NCBI GenBank assembly: GCA_948567375.1 | Contig: OX419755.1 | Location: 49,543,001-49,607,000 of the forward strand | Direction of reading: 5' to 3' | From: Lunularia cruciata | Lineage: Eukaryota > Streptophyta > Marchantiopsida > Lunulariales > Lunulariaceae | DNA: 64,000 bases | Shown here: positions 23,601 through 36,589 of the stretch, piece by piece | How the letters are laid out: each line of letters begins with the position of its first letter | Position numbering within the stretch: position 1 is the first letter of the stretch | Position numbers and translations under genes: made by a program | Notes under the pieces: model-generated | Databases searched by the model: none | What the model saw: the letters and a program-made list of their open reading frames with translations, nothing else | What the model was told of the DNA's origin: nothing

Positions 23601-26600
23601 TAATGTTTCAAGTCTTGCTTATTGGTCTTCGATTACATGTTATGTATTTTTTTGCTCCCGTTCCTCGAACGGCTTCTGTCCTCATATCTCCAATATCGTG
23701 TATACATTTTATCTGCACTTCATATCCATTTAATGAGTTCGGATCCCCCGTTCTTCGAACGACTTCTGCTCTCATCTCCTCATATCCAGATCTACCTTGA
23801 TCCAGATCCAGATCATTTGCTTAGCACTCATGAGCTTTTGAACAAAAACTCGGTTTGAGGGGTACTGGCATTTGCCCAGCTACTTCGGCAGTGGGTTAGG
23901 CACTGATAAAGTCGTATGTGCTTTCGTGGAGGCCTACTATGACCGTCCTGGTTCCTTCAGTTGTTTAGTGTTTTAGGACTCATGCGTTCATAGCGCATGC
24001 TGAGATATACTATATCCAGTCCTCTAACGTCCTCATAGCACTCATGAGCCTTCGAACAGAAACTCGGTACGAGGAGTACTGGCATTCGCCCAGCTACTTC
24101 GGCACTACGTTTGGCACTGATGAAGTCGTTTGTGCTTCCGTGGAGGCGTTCTATGACCGCCTTTCTGCTTCCCTCTGTGTTTTTGGTTTTAGGACTCATG
24201 TGTTCATAGCACATGCTGTGATATTATCGATATCCAGTTTTATAACAATTCGCTCTTCTTCCCTCCTTCTCTGAACGAACTCATTTATTTTTTCCAGTTC
24301 TCGTACGTTCAGGCTGTCGCACGGATCTTCCTCGATTTTCCTTCCTTCGTCCTCTGTGCGATCTCACATTTTACTTGCTGCTACATGGCTTTTCTATTTG
24401 GGTCTATATTTATCTTTCGCTTCTGGCTCTTCATGTCGATTTCATTTCTCTTCTTGCACTTTTGTTATGTTTCCGCTGTGTAATTGCAGGTCTTTGGTAT
24501 ATAGGTTTTACTCTCCATTTGTTTCAATGTTACGTTTATTTCTGCTATCGTTAGATCAGAGGATTGACATATTGCTTACTTTACATATCTTGAATCTCAT
24601 TTGCATTTAATGAGTTCTGGATCCCCCGTTCGAGGAACGGCTTCTGTCTTCATTTCTCTATATCCAGTCCTCTAACCCTTCCTTTATCTTGTATACATTG
24701 CATTTCTTGCATCTCATTTGCATTCAATGGTTTCTGGATCTCTCGTTCATCAAACGACTTCTGTCCTCATTTCTCTATATCCAATCCTCTAACGCTTCGC
24801 TCCGACTCAGCCAAGACACCGTCCACTCCTCTCCCACTCCACCCATCCTCGTCTAATGCTTTGTATATTACTCTTAGCTCAATGATTGCCTACTTCAAGG
24901 TTCCTACCTGAGCGTCTATTTCAGATGCCTAATCGGTCACGTCTTGCTTATGGTTACGATGTATACTAGTTCTCTGCACTGTTGCTCATGAGATGTTTCA
25001 ATTATGTCTTTACTTCGGTTTACATTCGCTTTGTTAGATTCACCTGATCTCCACATCCGGAGTTGCTATTCATTTCGATTTGCACATATCGTGCTTATAT
25101 TCATATCATGCATATATTTCATCTACATTTCATATGCACTTAATGGGTTCTGGATCTCCCGTTCTCCGAACGGCTTCTGCTCTCATTGCCGCGTATCCAG
25201 ATCTACATTACATGAAGTTGTCAGCTTTAGAAGTGAAGTGATTCTATGAGAGGTACAGAAAGTCACACCTGGAAATGTCATTACTAGTATATACTACTCA
25301 ACCAGATGTACGTACAATCCTTTAGTCCGAGATCTGGCTAAATATTCTGAGCCCTAAGCTTTCTCAGGTTATTTCCAAAGATTCACAGGCTTGATGATTG
25401 TACAGCATTTCTTACATGATCTCATGTCGTATGACTTCTTGTACCCACAGATAAGTCATTCTCGATCAGGACACGTAGTTCCCATTCCAAGGCGAGGTTT
25501 CTTCGGAGAAGTTCAAGCCGAAGGACCTTGGGGAGAGATATTTGGTTGGTGTATGGCTGCCATATACATGGGTGGCAGATTGCCTCAAATATTACTGAAT
25601 GTAAGTGACGGTTGTGGTTATAAAGTTGCCGTACAAGTTTAGTCTTTCTGTATGACTCCCTTCTGTGTATTCTCTAGAGATCTTTCTGTTATCTAACTGT
25701 CCGTTTGTTTCACATGATGCTCATGCTTAACTCAACAGATCAGACGGGGAACGGTTGAGGTATGTTTTCGCAGTGTATGGCGTTGCATTCATTTGCGCTG
25801 GAATAAAGGACTGCCGGTCTAGTTTTGGAATAGAATTATGACAAAGGGAAAAGCTCATTATTAAGTTTGCAGTACATGAGCTGCACTCCTTAATTATCTG
25901 TTTCAAGAGTTAAAAATTATGTCTATTTATCGTGCAGGGACTAAATCCACTAATGTTTCTCTTCGCACTTACTGGCAACGCCACATATGTTGGAAGGTAA
26001 GGAAGAGCAAATCTGCACGTGGTTTTGAAAAAATCATTTGAAGGTATTGGCATTTGAGAGAAGAGGATCAAATTGATGGATACTCTAACCTTCGTCGGTG
26101 CTGTTACGATATTGTACGCGTTTGTTGCAGTATTTTGGTGAGGAGTATGCGATGGGTCTCTATCAAGCCAAACATGCCATGGCTAGTAGATGCTGCCGTG
26201 TGTGTGGTCCTCGACCTTTTCGTATCCTTCACATGTTTCCCTTGTTTGCTACCTCAAAGCCCCTTTCTTTGAACTAATTTATCCCCTTGTTAACAATATT
26301 TTATCACATCCGGATTTCATTCACTTATATATTGCTATCTAGGCTCTTTACACCATTTGGCTCCAAGAGTTCTTGTGTCGCGGAAAGAAGTTTGTTTGTT
26401 AGCTTAAAGTGGAAATATGTGAAAATGCTGCTGATGTTCAGTGCATGTAGTGGGAAACAGAAAATGGAGGAGTTTGTTCACCTTGACCAGGAAACTCACG
26501 CGTCAGATATTGTGCCAATTTTTGTATTACAGAATGAAAAAGGTTGAGGAGGACAGTGACAGTGACTTTAGTGACTCAAAAGAGCAAAAGAAAGTAGTAA

Positions 26601-26605
26601 ATTAG
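17668..26605 (+). CDS. PQ-loop repeat membrane protein (vacuolar/lysosomal amino-acid exporter family)
   Basis: Thirteen coding exons join to 431 residues: 17668-17894, 18224-18266, 18425-18451, 18578-18688, 18792-18949, 19103-19262, 19385-19513, 25451-25600, 25739-25759, 25938-25996, 26131-26221, 26343-26389, 26533-26605. All junctions are GT-AG and keep phase. The first PQ-loop lies at residues 46-62 (WGVAEVPQI, then REKSTEG) and the second near 322-345 (GGRLPQILLN, then VEGLNPLMF). Hydrophobic helices around them fit the seven-helix fold of the Ypq/PQLC2 group. That group exports cationic amino acids from lysosomes or vacuoles; substrate and location here are inferred. A serine-rich cytosolic loop (about 137-242) separates the halves. 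The last exon encodes an acidic tail (EEDSDSDFSDS). Exons 3 and 9 are 27 and 21 nt. Intron 7 is 5937 bp and full of repeats. The last two exons are less certain than the rest. Confidence 0.9.
21049..25210 (+). repeat. Cluster of hairpin-core repeats within intron 7 of the PQ-loop gene
   Basis: Twelve copies of a unit of about 60 bp: ATGAGTTCTGGATCTCCCGT, the rest of the palindrome core, then CTTCTG(C/T)(T/C)CTCAT and TATATCCAGTCCTC. Core positions are near 21061, 21190, 21480, 21780, 22435, 22966, 23432, 23660, 23750, 24628, 24745 and 25160. The core is a small palindrome, CCGTTC-CTC/GAG-GAACGG. All copies point the same way. Between them are pyrimidine-rich spacers that also recur (AACGCTTCGCTCCG, GCATCTCATTTGCAT). 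Confidence 0.85.
21525..24225 (-). repeat. Four ~190 bp units with tRNA-like A and B boxes (SINE candidate)
   Basis: Copies lie at about 21525-21690, 21856-22050, 23823-24012 and 24030-24225, with a diverged fifth at 48408-48610. On the minus strand the second copy reads TAGCTGGGCGGA (21915-21904), close to the Pol III A box, and GGTTCGAAAGC (21877-21867), close to the B box, at tRNA-like spacing. About 130 bp before the A box is also conserved. That is unusual for a simple tRNA-headed SINE, so the class remains open. Confidence 0.5.
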
Positions 26606-27935
26606 AAAGAAAAAGCGTTCTCCTGGACGTCTTCAAAATTAATTCTTTAAGTTGCTAGGCAGGTTTTGCTTACGTTGCTTTTGCACCGATCCTTCCATTC
26701 ATCGGAATGATTTCAGCACATCTGTAGAGCTTGTAAAGTAGGACTGTACTGTATTGAGCAGGAAACTTATGCTTAGAATATTATTTCACGGGATGGTTCA
26801 TAACACTCAGAACTTCTTCTTGTTGTATTAGTGGTAACCACCTGCAAGCAACGCGCTATAAAAGCGTACGTAGTTTGAAGAAGAGGAAATAAATGGAAGG
26901 CATTGACTCGAAGTTCCTTGTGTATACACACTCGTATCTATAAAGTGTAGCAGTATCACAAAGTAGTACATATCTTTGAAAGAAAATCGAGGCGAAAGTA
27001 TATGTATCTTTGGAAGTATATGTCGGCTTCGTGCATTTGCATGCCAATCTTTGCACCAATTGAAGAGTGCCATTCCAATTTTTGTCTTTGGGGAAACATA
27101 TTCCAAGAAGAAAGGCACTTGGCTTCCACTTCCAAATTCCACTAAAATATACTCGTTCCACATGGGGAAGAGCGGGACAATGAGCAAAAGATGCAGACCA
27201 CTATGTAAAACCAGCAAGAGCGAAAGATGGCAATCGACGACGTAAATTTTTGACTTTCGAGTGCAATCCATCACCGTGGATTCTAATATATTCTTCAAGA
27301 GTGCGGGGAAATCAGCAGCGTTCCCTCCCAAGTCTGTTTAGTAGAAGACAAGCGTGGTCACAGCTCCCATAGTTAAGAGTAGAAGGCTTGGAAGCAGAGT
27401 TGCAGGTAAGAGTAGGACAGGGTACAGTAGGTTCTTGACTCTTGATGAGTCAAGAGGTTGAATTTGAACTGAGTTGAGAGAGGCGGACGCGAAAATCGCA
27501 GCTCGGTAGGTCTCTACGACCAAAGACGTGGCTGAATTTGATTGTTTTGAACTGCTTTTGTGAAGGACTGCTATTTGAAGTGGGCAATGTCGCTTAGGAT
27601 ATAGGTTCTGATAGATGGGTCTGCTGTCGTTAGAGCTTCCTGTCAATTTCGATTACGGTGCGATACGTAGCTAGCTCCCAGCTTCATTGAAGATAGAATC
27701 ACCCCGTCAGAATCGGTTTGCTGTCATCGGGCCTCAATAAAACCATGAGTACCCTCGAAGGTTCACTCTAGTTTCTGCAGTTCAAGCGCTCCTCTGGAAA
27801 GAAGGAATCTTTGGGTGGTTCTGAAATTCTGGAGAATTCAGGAATAATTTTTAGTTGGTATATCTGATAATTAGTTTTTCCTGATAAGAGAAGTTTTGAA
27901 CGAAGGTTTACCCACGAAGACAGTGATTTCCGGCG
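26606..27935. other. Intergenic region between the PQ-loop gene and ArgC
   Basis: It should contain the 3' UTR of the PQ-loop gene and the promoter of the reductase gene. Several minus-strand ORFs of 60-170 codons cover it, but they have no recognisable domain and look like chance ORFs. Confidence 0.4.
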
Positions 27936-31586
<3,651 letters not shown>

Positions 31587-33504
31587 AAGTCTGAGTGGAG
31601 ATCTAATTTTCTATTTATCCAGTATGAGCCATTTTTCTGCGCTCTGCGTTGTTTAGCTCAGATCTGGATTGTTGTAATCTTTGTCCCATCAAGTCTAGCC
31701 AGTGTTGTTCGGCAGAACTCATGCTAGTTGTCTCTAGATTCTGACAATTCTAAATATCTTCGAGTTCTGGGAATATTCTTTTTGAGTCCATGGTTTCCAT
31801 CCTCATTCTCATTTTTTTTTTGCTCTTGAGATGCTGATATTTGCACCGCTCAGGTGCTTGGCATTTGGTTCAACGGGTTGATTATTCCATTTCCGGAAGT
31901 TGATATATTAATGGGTGACTTTGCGGCAGAGAAGGAATAAGGGTTTGTTGGATGAGGATATCATACCATGAGTGGGTTCGTAAATTTCTTGAAGATACCT
32001 GTGGTAGAATCCCCCACAGCTTGCTTATCCACTCATTGTGGAAGATATCAGTTTCCGATTATTGGGTGCGGTGATAGAATAAATTGGGTCAGATGCCTAA
32101 CCAGGCAAAATGGAGCTTTTGCACTTTAAATCTTCCATTTTGTACAGAAAGATCAAAGGAAGAAGAAGTCGACGTATTAGCTTCAAGGCTAGCTTAAGAA
32201 ACCACAAAAGATTGAATTTCTTAAAACACATTTCTTCTCAACGCCTGCCTAAGTGTTGTTTGTAGTTCCCAACTATTCATACAACTTTATCATCTGTTCG
32301 TCGTTCCTTTCGGCGTGCATAATCAACTGAAAGTGTCAAACTTTGTGCGTACCGAAGCTCAAGCTTTGGTGGGTGCTGCGACTTCAGCAGGCATGCAATC
32401 GGGGTTCGCAACCTTCATGACGCATAGGATGGAAATTTATCAACGCTTGTCTTTTAGGGGTGTGGGTCATCGCCTTATCGAAACCAAATCCCATTGTCTT
32501 CGTCACCCTTCAAGTTACCAGATTTTGACCCTTTGTCTTTTCCTTGGTACGACTTGATGGGGTCTTCCCATCCTTCTTATCACATGCGGTCGCCTTCTTC
32601 TCACTTACCAGATTTCCATGACCCTCAGCTATCTCAACTTCAAGTCATTTACCATTAGAGCTGTAGATAATTCCTTCATCAAACCTTACAGAGCTTCACA
32701 TGCACAGAAAACCCAGGGTCAAGGTAATCCAGGCATTGTAATGTAAGAATGCTGGAATGATTTTCAATCTTGCAGACAGACTGGATTTCAATTAGAGGAT
32801 GTTGGTGAGAAAGCGGAGCAGTTTCTTGCCGATGCGGACATGTCTTTGTTGGTGGGACCCGCAGCAAGGAGATCCTTGCCTGTGAGCTTGCTTGCTTGCT
32901 TGAACCTCTCGTCCCACGGCACAAAGATCTGCTCTTCTTTCCTTCCTTATTTCCTTCTGGTGCAGCTCCGACCAGATCTACATTCTCTTTGTGGCGTGGA
33001 GTGGAGTGGCGTGGAGTTACCGTGGCAGTCACCTGCTTCTTCGTCCTTGTACGTACTCTCTTATCTGTCTGTTCGTATATTATTAGCCCCGCAATCCTAA
33101 CATTCTTGGTGGTAATGCGGAAGAATTTAAGAGTGAGAGAGAAAGCGACTCCACTCACGGTGGGTTGTTGGGGGGCGGGGCAAGTTTGAGTCGTCGAGGA
33201 GGTGACACGGATCTAGCCCATGAAAGAACGTTTTCCTCATATGGAGACAGGATACCGTTTTGTGTTCATATTCAGGGGGCTTGGATGTACGTAAGGTTTG
33301 CACCTTTTGGCTTCCATGATAGAATCCATTAGAGCCGGAGTACTCCACTCAGCAAGCGATTGTCGAATGTTATACCTCAGGATGTTACGATGATGAAATA
33401 AAAGCACATGACGACACGTATAAATTGCTGTATGTGCGTTTTTCCTCCAGTAACTTTTGACTGTGGAAGAATCTCGATCGCTCGCTCAAGGATTGCTATA
33501 CTCG
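31587..33504. other. Intergenic or 5' untranslated region upstream of the small gene
   Basis: No domain-bearing ORF is visible. A dispersed-repeat copy lies at 32553-32600. An open stretch at 32776-32879 (GFQLEDVGEKAEQFLADAD) ends in a GT donor-like site and might be an exon of the following gene, but nothing proves it. Confidence 0.35.
32553..32600 (+). repeat. Dispersed repeat copy 3
   Basis: Reads ACTTGATGGGGTCTTCCCAT, then CCTTCTTATCACATGCGGTC. It is the same core as copies at 13990, 16700 and 37421. Confidence 0.8.
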
Positions 33505-33891
33505 ATGGAGGATCCTGTTAAGACATCCGGAGAAGTTGAAGACAAGTCGATATTTGGGGGAGTTCAGGAAACCAAACCAAAGCCTCCAGAGATTCTACCG
33601 GATCACCGACAGGTAATCTAGTACTCGATTCGAAGCCCTAGAGTGCCCGGACTCGTTCAATGAATTGTTCCAATCTTTGATAAAATTCCGTGGTTGGTTG
33701 GCCTCTGCATTCAGGAAAGAAGAGCTGAGGGAAAGTTGCATCATCCTCAGCACAATCACATTGATATGGACGCGGATACGCCTGTGGATGCAGTGAAAGC
33801 GCCAGGATGCTTCAATCGGATCAGAGAAGAAGTAGAAGCCATCGTAGAGAACATTGCTGAGAAAATGCACCTGAAAAGACCTCCTTCCTAG
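33505..33891 (+). CDS. Small conserved-looking plant protein of unknown function (94 aa)
   Basis: Two exons, 33505-33612 and 33715-33891, give 94 residues with a GT-AG junction in phase 0. The ATG at 33505 is preceded by an in-frame open stretch after a TAA, so it is the likely start. The protein is hydrophilic and has no signal or membrane segment. Its C-terminal half (DADTPVDAVKAPGCFNRIRE, then EEVEAIVENI) resembles, from memory, a short plant-specific protein family with a pattern like TPVDEVKAP..FERAKEEIEA. No biochemical role is known to me. The coherent frame on both sides of a clean intron is the main evidence that it is real. It lies 1.9 kb downstream of ArgC and is transcribed in the same direction. 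No regulatory feature is evident. Confidence 0.65.
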
Positions 33892-35536
33892 TGTGGCTGG
33901 ATTTCTTGTACATATTGGTGTATTACCACAGTTACATTTTTACATGTTTATTTAGTATAGACGATGCGTTTGATAAGACTGCGCTTTGATCCGTGTGGAT
34001 TAATTCGTGGATGATTCATTGGTTATTGGTGTCTACTGGCTCCCAAGGGAATGCCTCAGTCTCAAGAGTGACAGATCTTACGCGCCCTTCAATTTGCCCC
34101 TCGATCCGCAGTTGTCCAGGTGCTAACTCGTTCTTATTCCATACCATAGCTGCTCAGAGACCTGTCAGCGCATTTTCCCACCATGCATGGACCGAGCATT
34201 GCTCTTTGCAGCAGTAGAAGGTCAAGGTTACTTTGAGAGGTTGTAGAAGGTAGTGAGAGAACTTCATTGATAGTCATGGCTTACACGTATAGGATGCGTA
34301 GCGACTTGTCGGTTTCAGTCATTCAAAAGACGGGGTACAAATCCTCCCCGTTTCTATATTTTCCTCTCCCCGGTTAATTGTTTGTATTTCTCCATGGCCG
34401 AATTGTTCTCATTGCCATAGCAGATTTCATACTGAGAACTGAGGCGTCACCATTTTTTTCAACGTATTCTGCTATTTTTCGCTTGCACTTTCTTGTGAAG
34501 AGTTTTGATCCATTCGCATTAATTTACGAGGTGTGGTATAACCACATCGACAGGGGTCATCAGACTTTGCTTCTTTAGATAAATGGCAAGTGGAATACAA
34601 TCCCTTCCTACATGGGAGAACTCGACTCTCTGGGAACAGGTTGTTGCAAGGCATGCTCGTGAAACCAACTGTCACATTGTCACCCGTGTATGCACATGTT
34701 AAAAATTTCCTACTGCGGATAAGTGACCATCTGCGAGAACTGAGAATCGAACTGGACATTCCTCTCTGGACGGCGAATATTCTAGCCGTCAGACTAGGAC
34801 GTGCATGACAAGACACAGGGATAGCACAACACCCGTCCAGAAGATGGCAAGGCTCTTACGAGTGCGCAGATGCGGTACCTAAAGTGCGAGGATCTAGGAA
34901 GAAGATTATATGAATGCACCGCGTGTGCAATATGCCGCAGGTTCAAAATTGACCGCAATGAAAAAACAAACTACTAATGGAGAAGCCGTTGGTAGACAAT
35001 GCAACTCACACGACCTGAGGATAGATCCGACGCAAACTGAGCACATGCGAGCCGAAGCACAAGGAATTGCATCAAAATTTGATAATCTCATCCACACTAT
35101 GAAATGTGAAGCTAAAGTAAAAATACACATCACAGTAATATAGACATAAAGGATTAAGGGAAAATGTGAGGCAATAAACCAAGAAAGCAAATCAGTATTA
35201 CTTTTTGTCACACGATACCATAAATGTTTGTGCATAAAGACACCGCCGCACCGCAGATGTGAATCATGGAGAACAAAATTCTCCTGTCAAAAGCGTACTC
35301 CGAATTCATATAAAGATTACACATGAGCCTTGACTGTCCCGTCAAAATTGCGTCTCAGTAATGATTAGAAGGGCTTGAATATCGCAAGCCGGAGTCAATC
35401 ATCTCATAGTCTTTGAAGACATAAACCCCATGATTTAGGGGCATTGAGGCCTTTTACATGAGGATGAAATCGTCAAGGCAAGAAATTCTCTTAGCCAAGA
35501 GTAAGGAAGAAAAAAGTAACATTGGCTGAGACTGAT
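33892..35536. other. Intergenic region between the small gene and RPP2
   Basis: The tail-to-tail interval should hold the 3' ends of both neighbours. ORFs here are short and resemble no family I know. Confidence 0.4.
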
Positions 35537-36232
35537 CTAGTCGAAGAGGCTGAATCCCATATCCTGCAGGATCCGGGCATCAATGTAAGAACAACGGCAA
35601 CGGCAACGGCATCATCAGAAGCGTGAGGCTCTTGGCCCGGAAACAGTTGCCTAGGTTGCGCAAGTATAAAATTGCAAAGAGTATGAATCCATGTATAAGG
35701 AACTTCACAATGTCATACGAAGATCAAAATACGAAAACTAGAACTTACATCGTCAGACTCTTCCTTCGGCTCCTCCTTCTTTTCCTCTACCTTCGCTGCC
35801 TCGGCAGCAGGGGCAGCGCCTCCGCCACCACCGGAAGCAACAACGACGCCGCCACCACCACCCCCTGATGGAACTGAGGCAAACTTCTCCTTCCCAGAAG
35901 CGATAACCTCATGGATGTCCTTACCTTCGAGCTCCTTCAGAAGGAAGGAAATCTTCTCCTGATCGGCCTCAGCTCCGACTGCTCAACGTAAAAGGGATGC
36001 ACAATTTTAGCATCTCACCAAAGAGTCCTATGACGTTTATCAACTTCTCAATCAGCAATCAAAATGCCGACTGAAAGCCCCATGATACCTCTAATAAAAA
36101 CTGCAAAAACCACAAAACCTATTTCGAAAACCTAATTCACATACCTGAGCTTAGAATCGCCGTCAAATCCTTAGAGGAAGGGCTTGCGTTTCCTCCCAAT
36201 AGAGCCAGAAGGTATGCAGCGACAACCTTCAT
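35537..36232 (-). CDS. RPP2: 60S acidic ribosomal stalk protein P2
   Basis: Three exons on the minus strand, 36232-36145, 35978-35749 and 35563-35537, join to 114 residues, the usual P2 length. The start [15 protein letters not shown] is the P2 signature. The middle ([20 protein letters not shown]) forms the dimerisation helices. A Gly/Ala-rich hinge follows, then a charged segment ([14 protein letters not shown]). The end MGFSLFD is the conserved P-stalk tail, with Leu where many plants have F-D-L-F-D order. Together with P1 and P0 it forms the ribosomal stalk that recruits and activates translation GTPases in the cytosol. Ser in the ESDD tail is the usual CK2 target (family knowledge). The final exon is only 27 nt. 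Confidence 0.97.
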
Positions 36233-36358
36233 TTTGCCGATCGACAACGGTCAAGTGTATTCGAGACGCGAGATGCGAGCTGGGGCTCAGAAGTGCAAAA
36301 GAGCTTCGAAGACTCGATCAATCGATCTAATGCCAAATTCACTCGCAGACTGCGTCAC

Positions 36359-36367
36359 AAACCCTAA
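36359..36367. promoter_or_regulatory. Telo-box AAACCCTAA upstream of RPP2
   Basis: AAACCCTAA lies about 130 bp upstream of the RPP2 start codon. Telo-boxes at this distance are common in plant ribosomal-protein promoters. A GCGGGCC stretch near 36514, related to site II elements, lies farther upstream. Confidence 0.65.
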
Positions 36368-36589
36368 CAGCACCAGAGGTTCCTCCGTCAGTGAGATATT
36401 CCAGAATCTAAAGAAGTCCGTCCGACTTATTCCGGACGAAAGTAAGGCCTCATGGTCCTGGCTGCACAGCCGTACGGTTCGGAGCCGGGGGCTCGCCATG
36501 TCACTCTCTAAAGCGGGCCGGCTACTGGTCGGAGACCATCTCGATGACTACTGGTATCGGGCAACGAGGTTATTTATTTCAGTACTATT

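Noticed and set aside
21752-24214. Two similar minus-strand ORFs (MCYEHMSPKT...) and matching plus-strand ORFs (ETRYEEYWH...)
   Set aside because: Both strands are open in the same repeat copies, and other copies have stops. Similarity follows from the DNA repeat, so I do not call a protein.
21049-25210. Heat-shock element interpretation of the TTCnnnGAA core
   Set aside because: Heat-shock elements use 2 bp spacing (TTCnnGAA) in arrays of three. Here the spacing is 3 and single.
26828-27331. 167-codon minus-strand ORF between the PQ-loop gene and ArgC
   Set aside because: No recognisable domain, hydrophobic low-information composition, and no supporting splice structure.
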